64,000 bases of DNA from JADKCZ01 sp963786945 (GCA_963786945.1 CAWBAO010000006.1:496001-560000); one strand, 5' to 3'. Counted from the first letter of the stretch, positions 48,362 to 57,636 are shown. The notes: generated by a model from the sequence alone, not told the origin. Program-made: numbers and translations.

Positions 48362-49918
48362 ATGCCGAGGCGAGCCGCGGTGACGATGCTGGCGATGGCG
48401 CTGGCGGCCTGCGGGGCGCCCACGCAGCACGCCAGCTGCAGCGCCGACGCCCAGTGCGGCGCCGGGCAGTACTGCTCCACGGCCGGCGTCTGCTGGCCCG
48501 ACGCGGTGGCGCCGGTGATCGAGTCGGTCACGGTGACCTGCCCCACGCCGTGCCTGCGCGACTCGACGGTGGCGGTGACGGTCGAGGCCTCCGACGACGC
48601 GAAGCTGGCGGCGGTGACCGCCAGCCTCGACCTGGCGCCCGGGACGGCGTTCCCGCTCACGCTGCAGGGCGGGGTCTGGAGCGGTGGCCTGCCGCTGGGG
48701 GACTGGCCCTTCCCGGCCTTCGAGCGGGCCGTCCAGCTCACGGTGGTGGCGCGCGACGCGGCGGGCAACGAGGTGTCGACCTCGAGGCCGGTCGGGACGG
48801 TGACGAGGCTGCGATGGGCGGTCGACTACGCACCGGGGGAGTTGCCGGTGCCGACGCCCGGGGCGGTGGCGGTCGACGACCAGGGGACGGCCATCCTGGG
48901 CGGATCGAACGGCAAGGTCCACTTCATCGGGCCGGACGGCGTGGCGGTGCGGTCCCCGGTGCAGGTGGGGACCGGGGCGCTGACGGCGCCGGTGGTGGTG
49001 GGGAGCAGTGGCACCTGGGTGCCGAGCGACGACGGGAGGGTCTACCGGGTGCCGACGGATCGAGCTGGCACCGGTGGAGACGGTCTGTGACACGGGGGCG
49101 GCGGTGAAGGGCTTGGCGCTCAATGCCGCACGGCGAGCCGCTCGCGGCTTCCAGTTCGGGCTTCTTCTACTCCAGGGAGGTGCCGCAATTCGGCCACCTA
49201 TCCTGGTGACGTCCTCTTCCAGCCCGTCGCCCGGGACTCGACCTTCTACGGTGTCTGGGGGGACACCCTGCACGCTCTGTCCCTCAACGTTACCGGCGTC
49301 CCGTTGGACGCTTGGGCGTCGCCGGCTTCGCTCAGCGCTCCCAGTGGCGGCACCAATGGCGAATCGCGATCGAATGGCGATGTCGTTGCTCTCACCAACC
49401 TCGGAGCTCAGCGGGCGCTGGTACTCGTGCTTCATCTGCCGGCGTGGCGCCGCTCTAACGACCGACGCGCCACCGACGTCCCCTCCGACGGCCCTGTGGT
49501 TCGCGCCAACGGCGACGTGGTGGTCCCGGAGAAGGGGAAGACGCTCTCCTGCTGGACCAGCGCCGGCACGATCCGCTGGCGCACCGTGCCGCTGGCCGGT
49601 ATCCCGCTCACGCCGCTGCTCCTCGCCGGAGGAGACGACGCGCTGGTGGTCGCCGACGATCGCGGCGCCTTGACCGCGCTCGACGGCGCCGGACAGCTTC
49701 GCTGGACCGCTCAGCTCGCGCCCATCGCCACGCCACTGCACGCCCCCAACCTCCACGCGCCGCCGGGCGCGAGCCTCTCGACCGCCTACGTGGCCGCCAG
49801 GGGCAAGCTCTACGCCGTCATCGTCGACGGCCGCCTCGACGCGGCCGCGCCGTGGCCCAAGGCCTTCCACGACCCGAAGAACACCGGCAACGCCACCACC
49901 GCCCAGCCGTCGCCGTGA
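48362..49918 (+). pseudogene. PQQ-like beta-propeller lipoprotein with Cys-rich knot; three apparent +1 frameshifts
   Basis: About 517 residues when three extra bases are ignored. ATG 48362 opens a lipoprotein signal (AMALAACG), then the knot CSADAQCGAGQYCSTAGVC, close to that of the lipoprotein at 45220. A fibronectin/Ig-like domain follows (PVIESVTVTCPTPCLRDSTVAVTV). A PQQ-like propeller starts near residue 160 (GAVAVDDQGTAILGGSNGKVHFIGPDG). The frame moves near 49060, 49127 and 49192 and the fragments join as a normal propeller, ending KAFHDPKNTGNATTAQPSP. The block near 49.1-49.4 kb is less GC-rich. Three breaks in 150 bases make a true pseudogene more likely here than in the other split genes. 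Confidence 0.75.
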
Positions 49919-51553
49919 ATGTCCTGGCCGCCGCCCTCGCCCTCGCCCTGCTGGCACCACCCGCCGCCGGCGAGCGGATCGGCGTGCTGGCGGTCCACGA
50001 GCCGGGGCCGGCCGACCTCGACCTCGTCGAGCTGACCCACCAGCTCCGGGCCGCCTGCACCGAGCGGGTGCCGGGCGTGCTGCAGGCCCCGGAGATGCGG
50101 GCCCGGCTCCAGGGGCGGACCGGGAACGCCACGGCCGCCGAGCTCGACCGGGCCTTCAACGGGGCGCTGGCCGTCTACCAGAACGGGGAGTACGAGAGCG
50201 CCGAGCGCACGCTCAAGGCCATCGTGGCCGACCTCGAGCAGCTCCCCGAGGGCGAGGCGGTCTGGCGGCAGTGGACCCGGGCCATGATGCGCCTCTCCCA
50301 CGTCCAGTTCACGCAGGGGCAGCGGGACGACGCCGACGCCACCCAGCTCGCGGTGCTCAAGGTCGACCCCTCGCACCAGCTCGACCCGGTGCTCTATGCC
50401 CCCGGCTACCGGGCCCACTTCGACGAGCTGCGCGCCCGGGTCCGGGCCATGCCCAAGCGGCGGCTCACCGTGACCGCGCGCGGCCGGGACGGGACCATCT
50501 ACGTGGGCGGGCGCGACGTGGGGCTCTCGCCGGTCACCGTGATCGTGCCGGCCGGCACCTACCGCGTGGCCGGCGCGGCCGGCGAGCTGCGGCCGCCCCC
50601 GGTGACGGTCGACCTGGCCGACGAGGACCGGGCGGTGACGCTCGACTTCGCGCTGGCCGAGGCGGTCCGGATCGCCAGCGGGCCGGCGCTGGCGCTGCCG
50701 CCGGGCGACCGGGCCGCCACGCTGGTGAAGGCCGGCGCCTGGCTCGGCGTGGACCGGCTGGTGGCCACCAGCCGGCTGGTCGAGGGGGAGGCGCCGTTCC
50801 TGGTGGGCGCGGTCTACGACGTCCGGCGCGGCGCGCTGATGCGGGAGGGGAGCGTCCGCGTGGTGGGCGGGGCCGTGCCGCCCGCCAGCCTCGGGGCGCT
50901 GGCCGCCTTCCTGCTGACCGGCACGCCGTCGCGAGAGGTGAACGACCGGGTCCGGCTGGCGGCGAGGGCGCCGGTCCCGGTGGCCCGGGCGGCCAGCCCG
51001 GCGGCCCGCGCCGTCCCCCCCGCGGCGGTCGCGGTGGCCGCCACGGCCACGCCTCCCGCCGCCCTCCCGCCGGCGGCGCCGCGGCCCGCGCCCGGCGCCC
51101 CGACCGCAGCGACCACGACGGCCGCAACGACGCACGGCCGCGGCCGCCTCGCCCGCGCCGGCGCTCGCGCCCGCCGAGCCGCCCGCCCCCGATCTCACCG
51201 CCCGCCCGCCGCCGGGCGATCCGCTGGCCGCGGCGGTGAGCGCGCCGCCGGCCGCGGCCCCCGCCGCCAGGCCGCGCCCGGCCTGGCTGAAGCCCGTGGC
51301 CATCGGCGCCACCGTCCTCGCCGTCGCCCTCGCCGGCCTCTCCGTCCAGCAGGGCCTGGCCGCCCGCAACGCCTACGCCGACGCCGACGCCATGGTGCTC
51401 CCGGGCGGCGTGCTGGTGCCGGGCGCGACCCCGGCCGACCGCGCCGCCGCCATCGACCAGGGTGACGCCGCCAGCCGAAACGCCTGGATCACCGGGACCG
51501 CCGCGCTGGTGAGCGGGGCCGGCGCCGGCGTCCTCTGGTGGCTCTCGCCATGA
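49915..51553 (+). CDS. PEGA-domain envelope protein with C-terminal membrane hairpin (one apparent +1 frameshift)
   Basis: About 545 residues from GTG 49915, overlapping the previous stop. A signal peptide (VNVLAAALALALLAPPAAG) is followed by TPR-like helices (FNGALAVYQNGEYESAERTLKAIVADL). A PEGA-type beta domain (DGTIYVGGRDVGLSPVTVIVPAGTYRV) comes next. After a long Ala/Pro linker the frame shifts near 51135 (ACGACG-C-ACGGCC). The C-terminus has the hairpin module RPAWLKPVAIGATVLAVALAG, a loop with RNAYADAD, and a final helix ending GVLWWLSP. PEGA proteins are common envelope proteins of myxobacteria, usually of unknown role. Confidence 0.8.
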
Positions 51554-51618
51554 GCCGCGCCGCGCGCTAGAACCGGGCCGCCGGCCCGAGCGCCACCGGA
51601 GGGCCGCGGGGAGCCGCC

Positions 51619-52071
51619 GTGGACCAGTACGCAAGGACCTTCACCGTTCGCTGGGCCGACTGCGACGCCAACGGCCACCTGCGCAACACCGGCTACAGCG
51701 AGTACGCCGTCGAGGTCCGCATGGCCTACCTCGTCGAGCACGAGTTCGGCCTCGCCGAGCTGAAGCAGCACGGCATCGGCCCGGTGCTCCTCCGCGAGGA
51801 GATCGACTACCTGCGCGAGTGCCACATGGGCGAGGAGCTGACGGTCACCTTCGCCGTCGTCGGCCTCTCCCCGGACGGCACGCGCTTCAAGATGGTCCAC
51901 GACGTCTGGAAGCCGAACGGCAAGCAGGCCGCCCACATCGTGGTGCTGGGCGGCTGGCTCGACGCCAGGGTCCGCCGCCTCACCCCGCCGCCGGACGCCC
52001 TGCGCGAGGCCTTCGAGAAGGCGCCGCGCCTCGGCCCGTTCGAGACCCTGCCGCCGGCCGGTCAGCGCTGA
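51619..52071 (+). CDS. Acyl-CoA thioesterase, hot-dog fold (4HBT family)
   Basis: 150 residues from GTG 51619, preceded by GGGGAG. The motif VRWADCDANGHLRNTGYSEYAVEVRM is the 4-hydroxybenzoyl-CoA-thioesterase signature with the catalytic Asp. The rest (EELTVTFAVVGLSPDGTRFKMVHDVW) fits the hot-dog fold. It hydrolyses an acyl-CoA or acyl-ACP; the natural acyl group cannot be told. Its end overlaps the convergent ceramidase-like gene by ten bases. Confidence 0.88.
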   Translation: MDQYARTFTVRWADCDANGHLRNTGYSEYAVEVRMAYLVEHEFGLAELKQHGIGPVLLREEIDYLRECHMGEELTVTFAVVGLSPDGTRFKMVHDVWKPNGKQAAHIVVLGGWLDARVRRLTPPPDALREAFEKAPRLGPFETLPPAGQR

Positions 52072-53387
52072 GGCGACCCCGGGGGCGCGCCGGCGGCCCG
52101 GGCCGCGGCCGCCACCGCCGCCTCCAGCCGCTCCGCCAGCGCCGGGCCGTAGTAGCTGCGGCGCGCCTCACCCGCACCCGAGGTGAACCGGGCGGCCGTG
52201 TCCACGTAGCCCACGTAGCCGCCGGCCAGCGAGATCAGCTCGGCGCCCGGCCCGGCCGCCGCCCGCCAGGCGCGACCCACCGCCTCCACCGGCTCGGCCG
52301 GCGTGGCCACCAGCAGCAGCGACCCCAGCCGCACCGCGGTCACCCGCGCCGTCCCCGGCAGCAGGCCGCCCAGCAGCGAGCGGGCCGCCGGGCGGAGCCA
52401 GGCCGGCACCGCCCCGGGGCCGAGCGGTGGCAGGAGCACCTCCGCGGAGGCCACCGCCAGCCGCGGCGAGGGCTCGACCGGCCCGCTCTCCAGCGCGTCG
52501 ATCGAGTCGCCCAGCAGCCGGGCGTAGGCGGCGTGCTCGGCCTCGCCCGGCGACACCGAGGTGGGGGGCAGGCGCACCGACTGGTCGCCGAGGGCCCCCT
52601 GGAAGAAGATCCGCGGCCCGCGCGCCCCGGCGGCCAGCAGCCGGCCGGGCCAGTCGCCGCTCACCAGGTGGTTCGACTTGCCGAGGAAGGTGGCGTGGGC
52701 CGGGAAGCCCACCAGCTCGGCCACCGGCTCGCCGCCGGGCCGGGCCAGCCGGGCGACGAGGAGCCGGCCGTCGGCCTCGGCCCCGGTCCGGTTGCGCACC
52801 AGCCCCTCGATCCGGGCCCGGGTCACCGCCAGCGTGGCCGGGGCCCGGGCCGCCCAGGCCTCGCGCACCGCCGCGGCCACGTCGTCGGCGAGCCGGGCGA
52901 AGGTGGCCGGGTCGTAGGGGCCGGTGGCGCCCCAGCGGCCGGCGGTCGAGTCCCAGTAGCCGCCCGGCCCGGCGTGGGTGTGGGTGGCGGCCAGCACCAG
53001 CGCGTCGAGGCCGAGGTCGGCGAGGCGGGCCCGCACCGCCGCGTCGAGCGCCTCGGGGATGAGCAGGATCTCCACCGACACCAGCGCCACCCGCGCCCCC
53101 GGCTCCTCCAGCAGCAGGGCCCGGGCGCCCACCTGGTCGCGCACCCCGTCGGCCCGCCACCGCCAGCGGGGGAAGCCGCCGATGGTCGGCGCCGGGCCGA
53201 GCTCGAGCGGCCGCACCGCCAGCCCGGCCAGCAGCGGCCCGCGGCCGGCCGCCGTCCCGGTCACCGCCGGGGGCGAAAACGGGCGATCCGCCCGCCACGG
53301 CAGCGAGAGCAGCGCCACCGCGGCGGCGGCGGCGAGGGCCACGGCGGCGAGGGCGGCGAGCGCCCGGCGGGCGGGGTTCCATTTCAA
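52062..53387 (-). CDS. Neutral/alkaline ceramidase-like membrane-anchored hydrolase
   Basis: About 440 residues. The start is unclear: TTG 53387 is in frame, while ATG 53382 would need a +1 shift in the C-run that follows, the same type of break seen elsewhere. An N-terminal helix (ALAALAAVALAAAAAVALLSL) anchors or exports it. Ceramidase-type elements are the zinc motif ATHTHAGPGGYWD, FPAHATFLGKSN, VSGDWPGRL and FFQGALGDQS. Neutral ceramidases split N-acyl lipids. Only the catalytic N-domain is present, as in bacterial homologues, and the true substrate is open. Confidence 0.82.
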   Translation of the reverse strand: MKWNPARRALAALAAVALAAAAAVALLSLPWRADRPFSPPAVTGTAAGRGPLLAGLAVRPLELGPAPTIGGFPRWRWRADGVRDQVGARALLLEEPGARVALVSVEILLIPEALDAAVRARLADLGLDALVLAATHTHAGPGGYWDSTAGRWGATGPYDPATFARLADDVAAAVREAWAARAPATLAVTRARIEGLVRNRTGAEADGRLLVARLARPGGEPVAELVGFPAHATFLGKSNHLVSGDWPGRLLAAGARGPRIFFQGALGDQSVRLPPTSVSPGEAEHAAYARLLGDSIDALESGPVEPSPRLAVASAEVLLPPLGPGAVPAWLRPAARSLLGGLLPGTARVTAVRLGSLLLVATPAEPVEAVGRAWRAAAGPGAELISLAGGYVGYVDTAARFTSGAGEARRSYYGPALAERLEAAVAAAARAAGAPPGSPQR

Positions 53388-53397
53388 GTCCGGACGG

Positions 53398-53403
53398 TTA
53401 TAC
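53398..53403 (+). promoter_or_regulatory. Possible -10 box (TTATAC) of purF with very short leader
   Basis: TTATAC lies 12 bases before the purF ATG, which would place the transcript start about five bases before the codon. No ribosome-binding sequence is present upstream of the ATG (ACTCCGCCGCCTC). The -35 region is weak. A nearly leaderless purF transcript would explain these facts. Confidence 0.3.
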
Positions 53404-53414
53404 TCCGCCGCCTC

Positions 53415-54875
53415 ATGGGGTACGACGCGGTCCAGGACAAGCTCAAGGACGAGTGCGGGATCTTCGGGATCTGGGGGGTCGGCCAGCAGGAAGAGGCGGC
53501 CAACTTCGCCTACCTCGGCCTGCACGCCCTGCAGCACCGCGGGCAGGAGGCGGCCGGCATCGTCTCCACCGACGGCCAGACCCTCCACGTCCACCGCGAC
53601 ATGGGGCACGTCGCCGACATCTTCACCGCCGAGGTGATCGCGCGCCTCAAGGGCGGGGCCGCCATCGGCCACGTCCGCTACTCGACCACCGGCGCCAGCC
53701 ACGTCAAGAACGCCCAGCCCTTCGCCGTGGAGTACGCCGGCGGCGCGGTGGCGGTCGGCCACAACGGCAACCTGGTCAACGCCGACGTGCTGCGCCACGA
53801 GCTGGAGTCGGCCGGATCGATCTTCACCTCCTCGAGCGACACCGAGGTGATCGTCCACCTCATCGCCCGCTCCCAGGTGCACCACCCGCCCGGCTCGCCG
53901 GCCCAGCTGCTGGCCTCCATCCGCGAGGCGCTCGGCCACGTCTCCGGCGCCTACTCGCTGCTCTTCCTCACCCCGTCGGCCATGGTCGGCGTCCGCGACC
54001 CCATGGGCTTCCGCCCGCTGGTGCTGGGCCGGCTCAAGGGGCAGTGGGTGATGGCCAGCGAGACCACCGCGCTCGACCTCATCGAGGCCGAGTACGTCCG
54101 CGAGGTGGAGCCGGGCGAGCTGGTGGTGGTCGACCGCGACGGGCTGCGCAGCGAGCGGCTCTTCCCCGGCCAGGCGCCGGCCCGGCGGCTGGGGCGCTGC
54201 GTCTTCGAGTCCATCTACTTCGCCCGTCCCGACTCGATCCTCTTCGGCCGCTCGGTCTACGCCTCCCGCCACGCCTACGGCCAGCGGCTGGCGGTGGAGC
54301 ACCCGGTCCCGGCCGACCTGGTGGTGCCGGTGCCCGACTCGGGCGTCCCGGCGGCCATCGGCTACGCCGAGCAGAGCGGCATCCCCTTCGCCATGGGGCT
54401 GGTCCGCAGCCACTACGTGGGCCGGACCTTCATCGAGCCCTCGCAGCAGATCCGCCACTTCGGCGTCAAGCTCAAGCTCAACGCCCTCAAGGACGTGCTC
54501 AAGGGGAAGCGGGTGGTGGTGGTGGACGACTCGATCGTCCGCGGCACCACCAGCCGCAAGATCGTCAAGATGATCCGCGCCGCCGGGGCCAGCGAGGTCC
54601 ACCTGCGCATCTCCTCGCCGCCCACCGCCTGGCCCTGCTACTACGGCATCGACACGCCGACGCGCCAGGAGCTGATCGCCTCCACCCACGACGAGCCGCA
54701 GATCGCCACCTACGTCACCGCCGACTCGCTCGGCTACCTCTCGCTGGCGGGGATGTACCAGGCGCTGGGCGAGAAGCGCGAGACCTACTGCGACGCCTGC
54801 TTCTCCGGCGAGTACCTGATCGACTTCCCGAAGCGCCCGGCCGCCGCCCGCAGCCTGCGGGTGGTCGGGACCTGA
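53415..54875 (+). CDS. purF: Amidophosphoribosyltransferase (first step of purine synthesis)
   Basis: 486 residues. Transfers ammonia from glutamine to PRPP. The N-terminal nucleophile is Cys14 (DECGIFG), so a short propeptide is cleaved. The glutaminase core follows (GHVRYSTTGASHVKNAQPF). The PRPP loop is VVVVDDSIVRGTTSRK. Four cysteines (GRCVFE, WPCYYGID, and the pair in YCDACFSGEY) match the 4Fe-4S ligands of the Bacillus type, so an oxygen-sensitive, cluster-bearing enzyme is predicted. It stands alone, not in a pur operon. Confidence 0.97.
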   Translation: MGYDAVQDKLKDECGIFGIWGVGQQEEAANFAYLGLHALQHRGQEAAGIVSTDGQTLHVHRDMGHVADIFTAEVIARLKGGAAIGHVRYSTTGASHVKNAQPFAVEYAGGAVAVGHNGNLVNADVLRHELESAGSIFTSSSDTEVIVHLIARSQVHHPPGSPAQLLASIREALGHVSGAYSLLFLTPSAMVGVRDPMGFRPLVLGRLKGQWVMASETTALDLIEAEYVREVEPGELVVVDRDGLRSERLFPGQAPARRLGRCVFESIYFARPDSILFGRSVYASRHAYGQRLAVEHPVPADLVVPVPDSGVPAAIGYAEQSGIPFAMGLVRSHYVGRTFIEPSQQIRHFGVKLKLNALKDVLKGKRVVVVDDSIVRGTTSRKIVKMIRAAGASEVHLRISSPPTAWPCYYGIDTPTRQELIASTHDEPQIATYVTADSLGYLSLAGMYQALGEKRETYCDACFSGEYLIDFPKRPAAARSLRVVGT

Positions 54876-54896
54876 CGCCGGGGGCGGCGCCCCGCC

Positions 54897-55802
54897 TCAG
54901 CGCGGGATGCGCCCCTTGCCGCGCGCGCCCGCCGTCGCGGTGGCGCCCGGGTCGGGGCTGCCCGGGTCCGCCTCCCGCGAGGCCCACGGGGCCAGCCGCT
55001 GCAGGGCGCCGGCGATGAGCGGGTCGGTGGGGGCGAGCCGGCGCGCCTCGCGCAGCCGCGACACCGCCACCTCGATCCGGCCGGCGGTCAGGTGGGCGAT
55101 CCCCTCGTCGAAGAGCGCCTGCGCCGCGGCGCTGCGCCCGATGGCCCCGTTCGGCCCGACGGTCGGCGCCGGCAGCCTCACGCCGGCGGCGGCCAGGGCC
55201 TTCTCGGCGCTGGCCAGCGGGCCGTTCCAGCGGGCCGGCGCGCCCGACTCGGCCGCCGAGAGGACGAGGAGCCGGCGGGCCAGCAGCGAGAAGATGGAGC
55301 CGCGCACCCGCTCGAAGGCCGAGCCGAGCTGCCGGGCCAGGCCGTCGATGGTGATGCCGGCGCCGATGCGGCGCAGCACCGCCACCTCCTCCGGCGAGAA
55401 GTCGGCCATGAAGCGAGGGGGCTCGCCGAGGCGGAGCACCGTGTCGTGCGGCAGCCGGTCCGGCAGGAACCGGGCGGTGCCGGCGTCCGGGGCGGCCAGC
55501 CGGAGCAGGTCGAACCACGCCGGGCGGGCCCGGTGGTCCGGGAAGCGGACGCCGAGGCGCGACGGGCTCTCGGCGCGCGACCAGACCACCGTGCCGCTGG
55601 TCTCGATGGTCTGGCGGATGGCCTCGCAGTAGATGCGCAGCCGCAGCTCCCGCCCCGGCGCGGCCAGGCGCGGGGTGACGAGCTGGCAGCCGAGCGGGCC
55701 GAGGTCCTCGGTCGCCGCCGTCCAGGCCGCGAACCGGTCGCGCACGTCCACGCGGCAGCGGTGGGCCAGCCTCGGTGCGCGTCTCGGGTTGACCAGGTCC
55801 AT
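54897..55802 (-). CDS. PilZ domain protein with C-terminal helical region
   Basis: 301 residues from ATG 55802. The first half looks like a PilZ domain (RAPRLAHRCRVDVRDRFAAWTAATEDLGPLGCQLVT, then VVWSRAESPSRLGVRF), which binds cyclic di-GMP. The RxxxR start is present in modified form. A winged-helix-like region follows (FSPEEVAVLRRIGAGITIDGLARQLGSA), then a TPR-like repeat (ALFDEGIAHLTAGRIEVAVSRLREARRLAPTDP). It is probably a cyclic-di-GMP effector. Confidence 0.75.
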   Translation of the reverse strand: MDLVNPRRAPRLAHRCRVDVRDRFAAWTAATEDLGPLGCQLVTPRLAAPGRELRLRIYCEAIRQTIETSGTVVWSRAESPSRLGVRFPDHRARPAWFDLLRLAAPDAGTARFLPDRLPHDTVLRLGEPPRFMADFSPEEVAVLRRIGAGITIDGLARQLGSAFERVRGSIFSLLARRLLVLSAAESGAPARWNGPLASAEKALAAAGVRLPAPTVGPNGAIGRSAAAQALFDEGIAHLTAGRIEVAVSRLREARRLAPTDPLIAGALQRLAPWASREADPGSPDPGATATAGARGKGRIPR

Positions 55803-55953
55803 CGGCACGAACTTCCCCCCCCCGCGGTGAACTGTAGATAAGTGTCCTTGGACCGTGTGACAACAAATCACAAGCCCCCGGGATGACTGGCTCCAGGGGA
55901 GGCCCCTGAAGGGGAGGGACGGCCCGCGGCGGCCGCTGGGCTAGGCTCGCTCG

Positions 55954-57090
55954 ATGGAAGGCCGTGAGCCGAGGGAACCTGGAGCGGGGCTGAGGGTGGC
56001 GGAGGGGTCGGTGCTGGTCTACCGGCTCTTCGACGTCGCCGACGCCGTCGACCTGGCTCGCGCCGAGGCGCTGGCCGCCGCCCCGGCCGGCCGGGTCAAG
56101 ATCGATCGGGCCCAGAGCGCCTCGGCCATCGAGTTCCCCCGCCCGCCGCTCCACCTCGCCCTCGGCCAGCGGGAGCTGGAGCTGCCGGGCGGCCGGGTCA
56201 CCGCCACCGCGACCGCCCACCTCTTCGACTACGGGGTCCTGAGCGTCCGGCTCGCCATCCCGGTGGCGCCGGGGACCACGCTGGAGGCGCTGGTGCCGCT
56301 GGCGGAGTGGCTGCTGGCCGGGAGCAGCGCCCCGGTCGACGCCGCGGCCCGGCGGGATGCCGACGAGGTCTGCAAGGCGCTGGCGCCGGCCCTGGAGCGG
56401 CCCCACCGCTGGGAGGGGCACGAGAGCTACCAGGTCTTCTTCGTGCGCTCGTTCCAGGGGAGGGTGGTCCGGGCCAGGGACCTGCTGGTCCGGGCCCCCA
56501 TCCCGGCCCTGCTGCTCGGCGAGGCCTCCGCCACCCCCCTCTCGGCCTCGGAGCGGCAGGACGTGCTCTCGCACCACTTCAGCTACCTCGAGACCGACCT
56601 GGCGGTGGTCCACTGGAACAGCGCCTTCGTGCTCGAGCCCTCGGGGGTCGACGACGTCCCCGACCTGCTGGAGTTCGCCACCGCGCACCTGCTGGAGCTG
56701 CGCTACTACGACGCCCTGCTCGATCGCGAGCTTCACCGCCTGTACGACGAGCTGGAGGGGGGCGGCAACCTCGTCACCCACGTGCTGACGCGCAAGTTCC
56801 GCAAGCTCCAGCGCCAGACCGCCGCGCTGCTGCTCGAGCTCTCCGAGATGATCGAGCGGCTCGAGAACGCGGTGAAGATCGTCGGCGACTTCTACCTGGC
56901 CCGCCTCTACCAGGGCGCCGTCCGGCGCTTCCGGCTGGCCGCCTGGCAGGAGACCGTGCTGCGCAAGCAGAAGCTGCTGGCCGAGGTCAACGACCTGACC
57001 GGCGACGCCGCCGACACCTCCCGCTCCGAGCTGCTCGAGCTGGCCGTCATCCTCCTCATCCTCTGGGAGGTGGTGGCGGCCCTCCGTTGA
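55954..57090 (+). CDS. RMND1/DUF155 family protein with C-terminal membrane anchor
   Basis: 378 residues from ATG 55954. The body matches the RMND1/DUF155 pattern: FDYGVLSVRLAIPV, LETDLAVVHWNSAFVLEPSG, LLELRYYDALLDRELHRLYDEL, and the long helix AAWQETVLRKQKLLAEVNDLTGD. It ends in one transmembrane segment, LLELAVILLILWEVVAAL. Mitochondrial RMND1 helps translation and membrane maintenance; bacterial members have no defined role. Topology with a C-terminal anchor and cytosolic body agrees with the family. Confidence 0.85.
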   Translation: MEGREPREPGAGLRVAEGSVLVYRLFDVADAVDLARAEALAAAPAGRVKIDRAQSASAIEFPRPPLHLALGQRELELPGGRVTATATAHLFDYGVLSVRLAIPVAPGTTLEALVPLAEWLLAGSSAPVDAAARRDADEVCKALAPALERPHRWEGHESYQVFFVRSFQGRVVRARDLLVRAPIPALLLGEASATPLSASERQDVLSHHFSYLETDLAVVHWNSAFVLEPSGVDDVPDLLEFATAHLLELRYYDALLDRELHRLYDELEGGGNLVTHVLTRKFRKLQRQTAALLLELSEMIERLENAVKIVGDFYLARLYQGAVRRFRLAAWQETVLRKQKLLAEVNDLTGDAADTSRSELLELAVILLILWEVVAALR

Positions 57091-57097
57091 CGGAGGG

Positions 57098-57177
57098 GAC
57101 TGTCTACTTCCCGTGAAGGCACACGTTCGGGGGGTGCGGGGCCTCCGGCCCCCGATCCTCACGGAAGGCCCGTTTTT
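57098..57177 (+). terminator. Probable rho-independent terminator after the RMND1-like gene
   Basis: Outer arms TTCCCGTGA and TCACGGAA pair with one bulge. Inside lies a GC hairpin GGGGCCTCCGGCCCC. A T-run (GTTTTTC) follows at 57171-57177. The structure is larger than a minimal terminator, so the assignment is tentative. Confidence 0.5.
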
Positions 57178-57201
57178 CAGGGTGATCGTGAGGGCGGGAT
57201 G

Positions 57202-57230
57202 TTGACTCGCCGATCCGGAAGCGATATCAC
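57202..57230 (+). promoter_or_regulatory. Sigma70-type promoter of the HU-like gene
   Basis: TTGACT at 57202-57207 and TATCAC at 57225-57230 are separated by 17 bases, an ideal spacing. The predicted transcript starts near 57237, leaving a leader of about 53 bases with the strong site AGGAGG ahead of the ATG at 57290. Confidence 0.65.
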
Positions 57231-57289
57231 CCTCGCCATCGCCGCCCTGTTACTCCAATCGACCAGTGGCGGCAGGAGGGTTCTCCGAC

Positions 57290-57577
57290 ATGACGCAGGC
57301 CCAGTTCTTCCAGGCGGTGGCCGAGACGGCCAATGTTTCCAAGGTGCAGGCCAAGGCGGTCTTCGCGGCCGTCGAGGAAGTGGTGATGAAGCGGCTGAAG
57401 GGCGAGGGGAAGATCCCGCTCGGCGGCCTCGGCGCGGTGAAGCTGGTCGACCGCAAGGCGCGCATCGGCCGCAACCCGGCCACCGGTGAGCAGATCAAGA
57501 TCGCGGCCAAGACCGTGGTCAAGATCGCCCCGGCCAAGGCCCTCAAGGACGCGTTCAACAAGAAGGCGAAGAAGTAG
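57290..57577 (+). CDS. HU/IHF-type histone-like DNA-binding protein
   Basis: 95 residues, the family's normal size. Start ATG 57290 follows GGCAGGAGGG; an in-frame start eight codons up is rejected. The DNA-gripping arm is RIGRNPATGEQIKI, and the N-terminal dimer helices are QFFQAVAETANVSKVQAKAVF. The C-terminus is Lys-rich. It bends and compacts DNA. It has its own promoter and terminator, so it is a single-gene unit that is probably highly expressed. Confidence 0.94.
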   Translation: MTQAQFFQAVAETANVSKVQAKAVFAAVEEVVMKRLKGEGKIPLGGLGAVKLVDRKARIGRNPATGEQIKIAAKTVVKIAPAKALKDAFNKKAKK

Positions 57578-57601
57578 CTTCCTCGCCGGTCCGAGCTTCC
57601 G

Positions 57602-57636
57602 ACGCCCGTCGCGCACCCGCGCGGCGGGCGTTTTTC
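57602..57636 (+). terminator. Rho-independent terminator of the HU-like gene
   Basis: Arms ACGCCCG and CGGGCGT extend into CGCG/CGCG pairs with a T-G wobble (ACGCCCGTCGCGC and GCGCGGCGGGCGT). The stem is followed directly by TTTTT and lies 24 bases after the stop codon. Confidence 0.9.
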
